A DNA stretch of 64,000 nt from Bradyrhizobium daqingense (GTDB lineage: Bacteria > Pseudomonadota > Alphaproteobacteria > Rhizobiales > Xanthobacteraceae), in NCBI RefSeq assembly GCF_021044685.1, contig NZ_CP088014.1, positions 4,016,001 through 4,080,000 on the forward strand, given 5' to 3'. Below, in pieces: positions 25,668 through 35,215 of this stretch. The notes beneath the pieces are model-generated. The model did not search any database. It was not told where the DNA came from and was given only the letters and a program-made list of their open reading frames with translations. The position numbers and the translations under genes were made by a program. The first letter of the stretch is position 1; each line of letters opens with the position of its first letter.

Positions 25668-28600
25668 TGCACGTCGTCTTCCGCGAGAGCCGCGGTCTGG
25701 AGGAGACCGCGACGCCACGAGACATCGGCCAGGACCCGGCCGATCTCGTGGTGCTCTCGTATTCGGATTCCGACCTTGCCGCGTTCGCGGCCGGCTGGCG
25801 GCGTGGCCGCAGCAGCCTGCCGTCGCTGCGGCTCGCCAATCTGGCGGAGCTGCGTCATCCGCTGTCGGTCGACACATATATCGAGCGCACGCTGTCGCAG
25901 GCGCGCGGCATTCTGGTGCGGCTGATCGGCGGTGAGTCCTACTGGCCGTATGGACTAGCAGCGCTCCAGCAACTGGCGAAGGATCGGGGCATCGTGCTCG
26001 CCGTGCTGCCGGCGGACGGCCGCGACGACACGCGGCTCGATGCTTACTCCACCTTGCCGGTCTCGACGCTGCGCCGGCTCAAGGTGCTCTGCGACACCGG
26101 TGGCCCGGTTGCGGCACAAGCGGCGATCGCGCAGCTCGCGCTGGCCTCAGGCCTCTATGCAGGGCCGGTCGTCGGCGAGATGACCGTGCCGGAGATGGGA
26201 TTCTATGATCCCGCGCGCGGCGTCATTGCTGCGCCGGGGAGCGGCGAGGGCAAGCCCCGGGCGCTGGTGACCTTCTATCGCTCCTATCTCACCGCTGCCG
26301 ACACCGGCCCGGTCGACGCCTTGATCGCCGCGCTGCGTGCGAAGGGCTTTGACGCCTATGGCGTGTTCGTCACCTCGCTGAAAGCCCCGGGCGTTGCCGA
26401 TTGGCTGCGCGCACATCTGGCGCAAAATCCTGCGGCGGCGATCGTCAATGCGACCGCGTTCTCGGCCCTGGGTGATGACGGCACAACGCCATTCGATGGC
26501 GCGTCCTGTCCGGTGTTCCAGGTCGCGCTCTCGACGGCGCGGCGGGAGGACTGGGCGGACTCGCTGCGCGGCCTCTCGCCCGGCGATCTCGCGATGCATG
26601 TCGTGCTGCCCGAAGTCGACGGCCGTCTGTTCGCGGGCGTCGTGAGCTTCAAATCCGCTGCGGAGCGCGACCCCGATCTGCAATTCTCGCATCTGGCCCA
26701 TCGGCCCGACGAAGAACGTGTGAACGCAGTTGCCGCGCGCGTTGCCGCCTGGCGGCGTCTTGCTGGGAAGCCCGCGCGTGAGAAGCGGCTGGCGATCGTG
26801 CTGTCGAACTATCCGGGGCGCCCGCATCAGATCGCGCATGCGGTGGGTCTCGATGCGCTGGCATCCGTCGAGGCCCTGGTATCCGATCTCGCGGAGGTCG
26901 GCTTCGATCTTGTGCCAGTCCACGCGCTCGGCGAGATGCTGCTAAAGCAGCAGCTCACCTGGAGCGTTGCGAATTATCGCGAGGCGCTCTCGCGCATGCC
27001 GAAATCCCTGCAGGACGATCTCGCGCAAGCCTGGGGCGCGCCGGAGCATGATCCGAGCTGCCGCGACGGTGCGTTCCACTTCGCAGCTATCGCGTGCGGC
27101 AAGTCGATCCTCGCGGTCCAGCCCGAGCGCGGTGACGCGACGACGCGTGATGGCGACTATCACGATCTCAACCGCACGCCGCGCCATGGCTATGTGGCGT
27201 TCTATCTCTGGCTTCGGGAGCAGGGCCGCGATGCCTTGGTGCACATGGGCGCGCATGGCACGCTGGAATGGCTCCCCGGAAAATCCGTGGCGCTGTCGTC
27301 GGGCTGCTGGCCGGAGGCCCTGATCGGCGATCTCCCAATCATCTATCCCTTCATCGTCAACGATCCCGGCGAGGCCGCGCAGGCCAAGCGGCGCATCGGT
27401 GCCGTCAGCATCGGTCACCTGCCGCCGCCGCTTGCAGCGTCCGTCGTGCCGGAAGGCCTGCGCCGGCTCGAACGCCTGCTCGACGAATATTCGACGGCCG
27501 ATGGTCTCGATCCCGCGCGCCGCCAGCGGCTGATCGCGGCGATCCGTGACGAGGCGCGCGCCGCAGGCCTCGAAGATGATCTCGGCCTCGATGCATCGGC
27601 AGCGCCGGCCGAAGCGATTCCGCGGATCGACCGCTTCGTCTGCGACCTCAAGGAAAGCCAGTTCGGCGCTGGCCTGCATGTGTTCGGTCGCGGCGCCTGC
27701 GGCGAGGCAGAGCGCGATGCGTTGCGTGCCGCGCTCGCAGGGCAGCGCGTTGCGCCGGGGCCGTCGGGCTCGCCCTATCGCGGGCGCCAGGACGTGCTGC
27801 CGACGGGGCGCAATCTCTTCGCCGTCGATCCGCGCGCGGTGCCGACGCCGTCGGCGCACGCGCAGGGCATCAAGCTTGCCGAAGAGCTGCTGCGCCGTCA
27901 TTTGCAGGATCACGGCGACTGGCCGAAGGGCCTCGTCGTCGATCTCTGGGGCTCGGCGACGATGCGCACCGCGGGGGAGGAGTTCGCGATGGCGCTGCAT
28001 TTGGCCGGCCTTGCGCCGCGCTGGGATCACGCCTCCGGCCGCGTCACCGGCTACGACATCATCGCGCCGGCCGAGCTCGGGCGTCCCCGCATCGACGTCA
28101 CGCTACGGGTGTCCGGTCTGTTCCGCGACGTCTTCTCCGGCCTGGCGCAATTGTTCGAAGCCGCCGCCGAGGCACTCGCGAGCCGGGAGGATGAGGGCGA
28201 CGAAAATCCCTATCGTCACCGCGCATCGCGAGTGTTCGCGCCGCGTCCCGGACAATATGGCGTTGGCCTGTCGGCGATCCCTGATGCCTTCACGCCCGAG
28301 ACGCGTGATGCCGCCGGCGAAGCCTGGCTGTCGGCATCGTCCTGGGCATTCCAGGCGGATGGCGCGATGCAGCCGGATCGCGCCGGCATCGAGGCGCGGC
28401 TCGCCTCCGCCGACGCTTTCGTCCATGTGCAGGACCTGCCCGAAACCGATCTCCTGCTCGCCGCCGATTATGCCGCGCATGAAGCCGGCGTCGCCGCCGC
28501 TGCTGCCCATCTCGGTGCGGCAGGACCATCGCTCTATCGCCTCGACACGACGCGGCCCGACCAGCCGCACGCGCGCACGCTGACCGAGGAAATCTCGCGC

Positions 28601-28915
28601 GTCGTCCGCGCCCGCGCCGCCAATCCGGCCTGGATCGCCGGCATGATGCGCCACGGTTTTCGCGGCGCAGCCGAGATCACGGCAACGCTCGAGCACATGG
28701 CCGCGTTTGCGCATCTCGCCGACGCCGTGCCGCCGCATCTGTTCGATCTCTACTACGATGCGACGCTCGGCAATGACGACGTCCGCGCCTTCATGGCGCG
28801 CGAGAATCCGGCGGCGCTGGCCGCGATGGAGACGTGCTTCACCCGCCTGCACGAGGCCTCGCTCTGGCGAACGCGCCGCAATTCGATTGCGGCTGCGCTG
28901 CGGGAGGCCTCATGA
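25667..28915 (+). CDS. cobN: Cobaltochelatase large subunit
   Basis: This 1082-residue protein is the corrinoid- and cobalt-binding subunit of the ATP-dependent CobNST chelatase, which inserts Co into hydrogenobyrinate a,c-diamide. Magnesium-chelatase-H-like signatures are clear: LVHMGAHGTLEWLPGKSVAL, LPIIYPFIVNDPGEAAQAKR, and DVTLRVSGLFRDVFSGLAQL. It is shorter than the roughly 1275 residues of the P. denitrificans protein. It overlaps cobW and cobG by one and four bases. Its AAA+ partners CobS and CobT are not in this window. Confidence 0.96.
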   Translation: MHVVFRESRGLEETATPRDIGQDPADLVVLSYSDSDLAAFAAGWRRGRSSLPSLRLANLAELRHPLSVDTYIERTLSQARGILVRLIGGESYWPYGLAALQQLAKDRGIVLAVLPADGRDDTRLDAYSTLPVSTLRRLKVLCDTGGPVAAQAAIAQLALASGLYAGPVVGEMTVPEMGFYDPARGVIAAPGSGEGKPRALVTFYRSYLTAADTGPVDALIAALRAKGFDAYGVFVTSLKAPGVADWLRAHLAQNPAAAIVNATAFSALGDDGTTPFDGASCPVFQVALSTARREDWADSLRGLSPGDLAMHVVLPEVDGRLFAGVVSFKSAAERDPDLQFSHLAHRPDEERVNAVAARVAAWRRLAGKPAREKRLAIVLSNYPGRPHQIAHAVGLDALASVEALVSDLAEVGFDLVPVHALGEMLLKQQLTWSVANYREALSRMPKSLQDDLAQAWGAPEHDPSCRDGAFHFAAIACGKSILAVQPERGDATTRDGDYHDLNRTPRHGYVAFYLWLREQGRDALVHMGAHGTLEWLPGKSVALSSGCWPEALIGDLPIIYPFIVNDPGEAAQAKRRIGAVSIGHLPPPLAASVVPEGLRRLERLLDEYSTADGLDPARRQRLIAAIRDEARAAGLEDDLGLDASAAPAEAIPRIDRFVCDLKESQFGAGLHVFGRGACGEAERDALRAALAGQRVAPGPSGSPYRGRQDVLPTGRNLFAVDPRAVPTPSAHAQGIKLAEELLRRHLQDHGDWPKGLVVDLWGSATMRTAGEEFAMALHLAGLAPRWDHASGRVTGYDIIAPAELGRPRIDVTLRVSGLFRDVFSGLAQLFEAAAEALASREDEGDENPYRHRASRVFAPRPGQYGVGLSAIPDAFTPETRDAAGEAWLSASSWAFQADGAMQPDRAGIEARLASADAFVHVQDLPETDLLLAADYAAHEAGVAAAAAHLGAAGPSLYRLDTTRPDQPHARTLTEEISRVVRARAANPAWIAGMMRHGFRGAAEITATLEHMAAFAHLADAVPPHLFDLYYDATLGNDDVRAFMARENPAALAAMETCFTRLHEASLWRTRRNSIAAALREAS

Positions 28916-30075
28916 ATGCGTCTGCGGTCAAGGGCTGGTGCCCCGGCGCGCTGCGGCCGATGCAATCGGGCGACGGCCTCGTGGTCCGCGTGCGTCCGTT
29001 CGGCGGACGGCTGGAGGCAACGCAGATCGCGGGCCTTGCGGAGCTTGCCGAACGGCACGGCAACGGCCTGATCGACGTGACGAGCCGCGCCAATCTGCAG
29101 ATCAGGGGCGTCAACGATCAGAGCCATCAACCGCTGCTCGACGGTCTCGCGCGCTTGGGATTGCTCGATCCCGACCAGGCGACCGAAGCGCGCCGCAACA
29201 TCCTGGTGACGCCGTTCTGGAGCAGCGCTGACGACACGCAGGCGCTCGCAGCCGAGCTGGAAGAGGCGCTTGCCGACAGCAAGCTCACACTTCCCACGAA
29301 GTTCGGCTTCGCCATCGACGATGGCAGGTCGCGCGTGCTGGCCGGCGATTCCGCCGACGTGCGGATCGAGCGCGATCGCAGCGGCCGGCTCTTGGTCCGC
29401 GCCGATGGTGCGAGGCTCGGCCGCTCCGTCGGACGCGGCGCGGCCGTATCGACGGCGCTCGCACTCGCAAGCTGGTTCGTCACGTCAGACGGCATCACGG
29501 GCGGGCGAGGGCGCATGGCGGCCCACATCGCGTCCGGTGCGGCATTGCCCGGGACCTTGCGCGGCGAAACCGAGCCGGCGCCCGTGATGGCCGCGCTACG
29601 GCCCGGACATTATCCGCAGGGCGCGCTGGTCGGAGTTGCATTCGGACAGATGCTGCATTCGACGCTGCATCAGTTTTCGAGTTGCGGCCATGCCCTGCGC
29701 GTGACGCCGTGGCGGATGGTCCTCAGCGAAGGCAAGCGTGAGATGCCGAGCGGGGCTGGTCTCATCACCGCGCCGCACGATCCCGCGCTGCGCGTCATTG
29801 CGTGTAGTGGCGCGCCGCGTTGCCGCGAGGCTCACGCCGACACGCGCGCGCTCGCCGCCGCGCTCGCGCCGCGCATTGCGCCCGAGACGCGGCTTCACGT
29901 CTCCGGCTGCGCAAAGGGCTGCGCGCATTCCGGCACGGCCGCGGTGACGCTGATTGCGACCGGCACCGGCTTCGATCTCGTCCGCGGCGGCTCGACGCGC
30001 GACGAGCCCGCCCTGCGCGGTCTGAACGGCGCCGACATCGTCAGCGATCCCTCCATCCTGGTGGGAGGGCACTGA
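28912..30075 (+). CDS. cobG: Precorrin-3B synthase
   Basis: This 387-residue oxygenase converts precorrin-3A to precorrin-3B with O2, marking the aerobic pathway. It belongs to the sulfite/nitrite-reductase-like superfamily: ferredoxin-type half-domains (GLIDVTSRANLQIRG) and the [4Fe-4S] ligand pattern ACSGAPRC (C-x5-C) plus GCAKGC (C-x3-C). The start ATG overlaps the cobN stop as ATGA, and its stop shares a base with the cobH start. Confidence 0.95.
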   Translation: MNASAVKGWCPGALRPMQSGDGLVVRVRPFGGRLEATQIAGLAELAERHGNGLIDVTSRANLQIRGVNDQSHQPLLDGLARLGLLDPDQATEARRNILVTPFWSSADDTQALAAELEEALADSKLTLPTKFGFAIDDGRSRVLAGDSADVRIERDRSGRLLVRADGARLGRSVGRGAAVSTALALASWFVTSDGITGGRGRMAAHIASGAALPGTLRGETEPAPVMAALRPGHYPQGALVGVAFGQMLHSTLHQFSSCGHALRVTPWRMVLSEGKREMPSGAGLITAPHDPALRVIACSGAPRCREAHADTRALAAALAPRIAPETRLHVSGCAKGCAHSGTAAVTLIATGTGFDLVRGGSTRDEPALRGLNGADIVSDPSILVGGH

Positions 30076-30704
30076 TGCCGCACAGTTACGAGACCGACGG
30101 CGCAGCGATCTACCGGCAATCGTTCGCGACCATCCGCGCCGAAGCGGATCTTGCCCGCTTCACGCCGGACGAAGAGCAGGTGGTGGTGCGAATGATCCAT
30201 GCCGCCGGCATGGTCGGCCTCGAGGCGCATATCCGCTTCACATCGGGCATGGCGACCGCCGCGCGCGTGGCCTTGCAGAAGGGCGCGCCGATCCTGTGCG
30301 ACGCGCGCATGGTCTCGGAGGGAGTTACCCGCGCGAGATTGCCGGCGGCGAATGCCGTGATCTGCACGCTCGGTGACCCCGCCGTTCCCGCACTGGCACA
30401 GTCCATGCGCAACACGCGCTCGGCCGCCGCGCTGGAGCTGTGGAGGCCGCATCTCGATGGCGCCATCGTCGCGATCGGCAACGCGCCGACCGCGCTGTTT
30501 CATCTGCTCAACATGCTGGAGGACCGCGACTGCCCGCGGCCGGCGGCGATCATCGGCTGTCCCGTCGGCTTCGTCGGCGCTGCCGAATCCAAGGCCGCGC
30601 TGATGGCCGATCCGCCCGTGCCGGCGCTGACGGTCGAAGGCCGCCTCGGCGGCTCCGCGATCACGGTTGCTGCCGTCAACGCACTGGCGAGCCGGAGCGA
30701 ATAG
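30075..30704 (+). CDS. cobH: Precorrin-8X methylmutase
   Basis: This 209-residue enzyme moves a methyl group from C-11 to C-12, giving hydrogenobyrinic acid. The catalytic histidine is His42 in RMIHAAGMVG. ALQKGAPILCDARMVSEGVT and RPAAIIGCPVGFVGAAESKA are family hallmarks. The TGATG overlap with cobG fixes the start; the frame is open upstream inside cobG only by composition. Confidence 0.96.
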   Translation: MPHSYETDGAAIYRQSFATIRAEADLARFTPDEEQVVVRMIHAAGMVGLEAHIRFTSGMATAARVALQKGAPILCDARMVSEGVTRARLPAANAVICTLGDPAVPALAQSMRNTRSAAALELWRPHLDGAIVAIGNAPTALFHLLNMLEDRDCPRPAAIIGCPVGFVGAAESKAALMADPPVPALTVEGRLGGSAITVAAVNALASRSE

Positions 30705-30706
30705 TC

Positions 30707-31438
30707 ATGGGGCGCATCATCTGCTGCGGTCTCGGCCCCGGCGATCCAGACTTGATGAGCGTGCGCGCCGACCGCACGGTGCGCGGCGCTGGCCACGTTG
30801 CTTATTTCCGCAAGAAGGGTCGGCCAGGCCAGGCGCGCCGCATCGTCGAGGGCATGCTGGCGCCTGACGTCGCCGAATATCCCATGGAATATCCGGTCAC
30901 CACCGAGATCGCTTTCGATAGCGCCGAATACGTCCAGTTGCTCGCCGGCTTCTATGACGAATGGGCCGAGCGCCTGGCGCGGCTTGCACGCGCGGTCGAC
31001 GTCGTCGTGCTCTGCGAGGGCGATCCCTATTTCTACGGCTCGTTCATGCATCTGCACACGCGCCTGCAAGGCCGCGTTGAGATCGAGGTGATCGCGGGCA
31101 TTCCCGGCATGGTCGGCTGCTGGAACGGCGTCGGCCAGCCGATCGCGCTCGGCGACGACGTCACGACTGTGCTGATGGGAACGCTCGCCGAAGAGGAACT
31201 CGAACGGCGCATGCGCGATTCCGATGCGCTCGTCGTCATGAAGACCGGCCGCAATCTCGCAAAGGTGCGCCGCGCGCTCTCAGCCGCCGGCCGGCTGGAC
31301 GATGCCTGGCTGGTCGAGCGCGGCACCATGCCGGGCGAGCGTGTCGTGCGGCTCGCCGAGATCGATGCCGGCGATTGTCCATATTTCGCGATCGTGCTCG
31401 TGCACGGCAAGGGCCGGCATCCGGGCGCCGCCGAATGA
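30707..31438 (+). CDS. cobI: Precorrin-2 C20-methyltransferase
   Basis: This 243-residue SAM-dependent methyltransferase has the tetrapyrrole methylase fold: ICCGLGPGDPDLMSVRA at the N-terminus, CEGDPYFYGSFMHL for the SAM loop, and VEIEVIAGIPGMVGCWNGVG. It acts directly after CobA. The start lies two bases after the cobH stop, and its stop overlaps cobJ by four bases. Confidence 0.95.
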   Translation: MGRIICCGLGPGDPDLMSVRADRTVRGAGHVAYFRKKGRPGQARRIVEGMLAPDVAEYPMEYPVTTEIAFDSAEYVQLLAGFYDEWAERLARLARAVDVVVLCEGDPYFYGSFMHLHTRLQGRVEIEVIAGIPGMVGCWNGVGQPIALGDDVTTVLMGTLAEEELERRMRDSDALVVMKTGRNLAKVRRALSAAGRLDDAWLVERGTMPGERVVRLAEIDAGDCPYFAIVLVHGKGRHPGAAE

Positions 31439-32169
31439 CGGGCACGCTGACCATCGCGGGCCTTGGGCCGGGCAGCGACACGCTGGTGACGCCGGAAGTC
31501 TCCGCCGCGCTCGCAGCCGCCACCGACATTCTGGGCTATGCGCCCTATGTCGCGCGTGTGCCGCCGCGCGCAGGGCTCACCCTGCATCCGTCGGACAACC
31601 GCGAAGAGCTGCAGCGCGCGCATGAAGCCTTGCGGCTCGCGGCCGAAGGCGGGCAGGTCGTGGTCGTCTCCTCGGGCGACCCCGGCGTGTTCGCGATGGC
31701 GTCTGCCGTGTTTGAGGCGCTCGAACGGGCGCCGCAATGGCAGGCGCTGTCGATCCGCGTGCTGCCTGGGGTCACCGCGATGCTCGCGGCGGCCGCCCGC
31801 GCCGGCGCGCCGCTCGGCCATGATTTCTGCGCGATCAATCTCTCCGACAATCTCAAACCGTGGGCGATGATCGAGAAGCGCTTGCGGCTTGCCGCGGAGG
31901 CCGATTTCGCCATCGCGATGTACAATCCGCGCTCGGCGAGCCGGCCGGAAGGATTCGGCCGCGCGCTTGCGGTTTTGAAAGAGGCCGGATGCGGTGAGCG
32001 TTTGGTGATTTTCGCTCGGGCGATCAGTGCTGCCGACGAGAAGATCGAGACCGTCACGCTGAACGAAGCGACACCCGACATGGCGGATATGCGCACGTTG
32101 GTGATCATCGGAAATTCACAGACGCGCCGCGTCGGCCGCTGGGTCTATGCGCCGAGGCAGGTCCGATGA
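31435..32169 (+). CDS. cobJ: Precorrin-3B C17-methyltransferase
   Basis: This 244-residue tetrapyrrole methylase methylates C-17 and contracts the ring. Motifs are GLGPGSDTLVTPEVSAAL, VSSGDPGVFAMAS, PGVTAMLAAAARAGAPLGHD and AMYNPRSASRP. It starts with ATGA on the cobI stop. The last 25 bases overlap the 3' end of the inverted cobK gene. Confidence 0.96.
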   Translation: MTGTLTIAGLGPGSDTLVTPEVSAALAAATDILGYAPYVARVPPRAGLTLHPSDNREELQRAHEALRLAAEGGQVVVVSSGDPGVFAMASAVFEALERAPQWQALSIRVLPGVTAMLAAAARAGAPLGHDFCAINLSDNLKPWAMIEKRLRLAAEADFAIAMYNPRSASRPEGFGRALAVLKEAGCGERLVIFARAISAADEKIETVTLNEATPDMADMRTLVIIGNSQTRRVGRWVYAPRQVR

Positions 32170-32891
32170 CCAAGCCACTGCATGATCTCGGCCACGCTCT
32201 CGACCCGCGACCGCTCGGGCAGTTGCGGCCGCGAGATCATGATCACGGGCAGGCCGAGCATGCGGGCCGCCTCGATCTTGGCGCGCGCGCCGTCACCGCC
32301 GGAATTGCGGGCGACGAGCCAGGCGATGCCGCGCGTGCGCATCATCTCCAACTCGCCGTCGAGGGTGAAGGGGCCGCGCGACACGATGACATCGGCCGCG
32401 AAGGGCAGTGGCGCTTCGGGCGGGTCGACGAAGCGCAGTGTGTAGATGTGCTGTGGCTTGCTCGCGAACGGCGCGATGTGCTGGCGACCAATGGCGAGGA
32501 ATACGTTTGCCGACGTCTCGGGCAGTGCGGCGACGGCGGCCTTGACGTCGGCGACTTCGATCCAGTCGTGGCCAGGCGCTTTGGTCCAGAGCGCACGCTC
32601 AAGCGCAACCAACGGCGTACCAGTTTCCGCACAGGCCGCGACAGCATTGCGGCTCATCTCAGCCGCGAAGGGATGCGTCGCGTCGATCACATGCGTGATG
32701 GCTTCGCGGCGAATATAGTCGGCAAGCCCGCTCGCGCCGCCGAAGCCGCCGATGCGGGTCGGCAGCGGCTGGTCGGCCGGCGCGCGTGTGCGTCCGCCAT
32801 AGGAATAGACGGCCTCGATGCCCGCGCGCGCGATCTCCGCGGCGAGCAGGCTCGCATCGGCAGTTCCGCCCAGAACGAGGGCGCGAATCAT
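32145..32891 (-). CDS. cobK: Precorrin-6A reductase
   Basis: This 248-residue NADPH-dependent reductase makes precorrin-6B. The Rossmann start MIRALVLGGTADASLLA is diagnostic, followed by THVIDATHPFAAEMSRN and FLAIGRQHIAPFA. The gene is inverted within the cob operon. Its 3' end overlaps cobJ by 25 bases, and its ATG (32891-32889) overlaps the cobL ATG by two bases in a CATG. An ATG at 32915 would add eight residues. Its promoter must lie inside cobL, outside direct riboswitch control. Confidence 0.93.
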   Translation of the reverse strand: MIRALVLGGTADASLLAAEIARAGIEAVYSYGGRTRAPADQPLPTRIGGFGGASGLADYIRREAITHVIDATHPFAAEMSRNAVAACAETGTPLVALERALWTKAPGHDWIEVADVKAAVAALPETSANVFLAIGRQHIAPFASKPQHIYTLRFVDPPEAPLPFAADVIVSRGPFTLDGELEMMRTRGIAWLVARNSGGDGARAKIEAARMLGLPVIMISRPQLPERSRVESVAEIMQWLGHRTCLGA

Positions 32892-34071
32892 GTCTGATCC
32901 CTGGCTGACCATCATCGGTATCGGCGAAGATGGCCTTGCCGGGCTCTCCGAGGCAAGCCGAAAGGCGCTTGCAAGGGCGGAAACGGTGTTCGGCGGCGAG
33001 CGTCATCTTGCGCTCGCGGATGTCGGCAGCCGCGGCCGTCCATGGCCGGTGCCTTTCGATGCCGATGTCGTGCTGAGCTGCCGCGGCCGGCCCACGGCTG
33101 TGCTCGCCTCCGGCGATCCGTTCTGGCATGGCGCCGGCGCAAGCCTTGCCGAGAAGCTCGGTCGCGACGAGTGGATCGCGCATCCCGCACCGTCGACCTT
33201 CTCGCTCGCGGCCGCGCGGCTGGGCTGGCGCCTGGAATCCGTGATTTGTCTCGGCCTGCACGCCGCCCCATTTGAGCGTCTCGTTCCGCATCTCGCGCGT
33301 GGCGCGCGGATCATTTGCCTCGTGCGTGATGGCAAGGCCGCCGGCGATCTCGCGAGGTGGCTGACGGAGCGGGGCTGGGGTGCTTCTGCATTCTGGACTC
33401 TCGCCGCGCTCGGCGGTCCCCGCGAAAATGTCCGGGAGTATTGCGCGAAGGACTTTGCTGATGATCTCGCTGGAAACCTGCTCGCAATAGCGGTGGAGGC
33501 GAGGGGGACGCAGGGCACTCCCCGCAGCTCGGGCCTTTCGGACGATCTCTTCGTCCATGACGGTCAGATCACCAAGCGGCCGGTGCGTGCGCTCGCGCTT
33601 TCGGCGCTGGCGCCGCGATCCAGCGAACGGTTGTGGGACATCGGCGCCGGCTCGGGTTCGATCTCGGTCGAGTGGGCGCTGTGCGGCGGGATGGCGATCG
33701 CAATCGAGGTGCGCGAACATCGCGCCGCCAACATTCGCAGCAATGCGGCTGCTTTTGGCTTGGCGCATCGCATAGCAATCGTCGCGGGGAGCGCGCCCGA
33801 AGCTCTCGCCGCGCTGGATCCGCCGGATGCCGTCTTCATCGGCGGTGGTCTCGATAGCGCGATGTTCGAAGCGATCTGGTCCCGACTGCCTCCGGGCGCT
33901 CGGCTGGTTGCACATTCGGTCACGCTGGAGACCGAAGCGCTGCTCGGCGAGCTGCATCAGCGCCACGGCGGCGAGCTGATGCGAGTCGACATTGCACATG
34001 CCGCTCCACTCGGGCGCTATCGCTCCTGGGAGGCGGTGCGGCCTGTCGTGCAGTGGAGCGCGATCCGATGA
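32890..34071 (+). CDS. cobL: Precorrin-6Y C5,15-methyltransferase (decarboxylating)
   Basis: This 393-residue protein fuses CbiE and CbiT functions, adding methyl groups at C-5 and C-15 and removing a carboxyl. The N-terminal half is a tetrapyrrole methylase (IIGIGEDGLAGLSEASRKAL, ASGDPFWHGAG). The C-terminal half is a Rossmann methyltransferase with WDIGAGSGSISVEWAL and AVFIGGGLDS. Its start codon shares CATG with cobK on the other strand; its stop overlaps cobE by four bases. Confidence 0.95.
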   Translation: MSDPWLTIIGIGEDGLAGLSEASRKALARAETVFGGERHLALADVGSRGRPWPVPFDADVVLSCRGRPTAVLASGDPFWHGAGASLAEKLGRDEWIAHPAPSTFSLAAARLGWRLESVICLGLHAAPFERLVPHLARGARIICLVRDGKAAGDLARWLTERGWGASAFWTLAALGGPRENVREYCAKDFADDLAGNLLAIAVEARGTQGTPRSSGLSDDLFVHDGQITKRPVRALALSALAPRSSERLWDIGAGSGSISVEWALCGGMAIAIEVREHRAANIRSNAAAFGLAHRIAIVAGSAPEALAALDPPDAVFIGGGLDSAMFEAIWSRLPPGARLVAHSVTLETEALLGELHQRHGGELMRVDIAHAAPLGRYRSWEAVRPVVQWSAIR

Positions 34072-34436
34072 AGGTCGCCGGATTCGGATTCAGGCAGGAT
34101 GTGACGCTGGCGGCGTTGCGCGATGCACTGCTGGCGGCTGGCGGACCCGAAGGCCTTGCTGCGGTCGCCACCATCAGCGACAAGGCCGACGCGCAGGCGT
34201 TGAAGCAGCTCGCGCACGAATGCGGCCTGCCGATCAGGGCCATTCCGGCAGAAACGCTGGCTGGCATCGACACGCCGACGCAGTCCATGCGCATCGCGGA
34301 AAAGTTCGGCACCGGATCGGTCGCCGAAGCCGCGGCGCTGGCAGCCGCCGGCCCTCGCGCGCGCCTGATTGCGACGCGAACAATCTCGCAGGATCGCACC
34401 GCGACCGCCGCGATCGCCGAAGGAGAGGGCGCATGA
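34068..34436 (+). CDS. cobE: CobE / CbiG C-terminal-type cobalamin biosynthesis protein
   Basis: This 122-residue protein starts MKVAGFGFRQDVTLAALRDA and has ISDKADAQALKQLA and TPTQSMRIAEKFGTGSVAEA, the pattern of the CbiG C-terminal domain found alone as CobE in aerobic producers. In the aerobic pathway its exact role is not settled. It is coupled to cobL and cobM by four-base overlaps at both ends. Confidence 0.9.
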   Translation: MKVAGFGFRQDVTLAALRDALLAAGGPEGLAAVATISDKADAQALKQLAHECGLPIRAIPAETLAGIDTPTQSMRIAEKFGTGSVAEAAALAAAGPRARLIATRTISQDRTATAAIAEGEGA

Positions 34437-35215
34437 CGGTGCATTTCATCGGCGCCGGTCCGGGCGCGGCCGATCTCCTGACATTGCGCGGCCGCGATCT
34501 GATTGCGGCCTCGCCGGTCTGTCTTTATGCCGGCTCGCTCGTGCCGGAGGGCGTGCTGGCGCATTGCCCGCCAGGTGCGCGCATCGTCAACACCGCGCCG
34601 CTGTCGCTCGACGAGATCGTTGCGGAGATCGCCGCGGCGCATGCGGAGGGCAAGGATGTGGCTCGCCTGCATTCCGGCGATCTCTCGGTCTGGTCGGCGA
34701 TGGGCGAGCAGCTCCGTCGTCTGCGCGCGCTCGGCATTCCCTATACGGTTACGCCGGGCGTGCCGTCCTTCTCCGCCGCTGCCGCGGCGCTGGAAGCCGA
34801 ACTCACGTTGCCGGGCCTTGCCCAGACTGTCGTGCTGACGCGCACGCCGGGCCGCGCCAGCGCAATGCCGGAAGGCGAGAAGCTCGCCGCCTTCGCTGCC
34901 ACCGGCGCGGTGCTCGCGGTCCATCTCTCCATCCATCTGCTCGACAAGGTGATCGCCGAGCTGACGCCGCATTACGGCGCGGACTGCCCGGTCGCAATCG
35001 TCTGGCGCGCGAGCTGGCCGGATCAGCGGATCGTTCGTGCGACGCTCGGCACGCTCGATGCGGCCGTGGGCACCGAGATGGAGCGCACTGCGTTGATCCT
35101 TGTCGGCAAGACGCTGGGCACCGCGGATTTTGACGAGAGCCGCCTCTATGCCGCCGACTACGACCGCCGCTATCGGCCGGTCGGGGCCGAGCCGCGCTTT
35201 CCGGAGGTGCCGTGA
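34433..35215 (+). CDS. cobM: Precorrin-4 C11-methyltransferase
   Basis: This 260-residue tetrapyrrole methylase has VHFIGAGPGAADLLTLRGRD at the start, the typical CLYAGSLVPEGVL, and HSGDLSVWSAMGEQLRRL for the SAM site, then VTPGVPSFSAAAAALEAEL. It precedes CobF action in the aerobic route. It overlaps the cobE stop by four bases and ends at or just before the cobB start. Confidence 0.96.
   Translation: MTVHFIGAGPGAADLLTLRGRDLIAASPVCLYAGSLVPEGVLAHCPPGARIVNTAPLSLDEIVAEIAAAHAEGKDVARLHSGDLSVWSAMGEQLRRLRALGIPYTVTPGVPSFSAAAAALEAELTLPGLAQTVVLTRTPGRASAMPEGEKLAAFAATGAVLAVHLSIHLLDKVIAELTPHYGADCPVAIVWRASWPDQRIVRATLGTLDAAVGTEMERTALILVGKTLGTADFDESRLYAADYDRRYRPVGAEPRFPEVP

Noticed and set aside
29820..30074. 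Extended start for cobH inside cobG
   Set aside because: Arg-rich shadow translation; the TGATG junction at 30073-30077 gives a normal cobH start.
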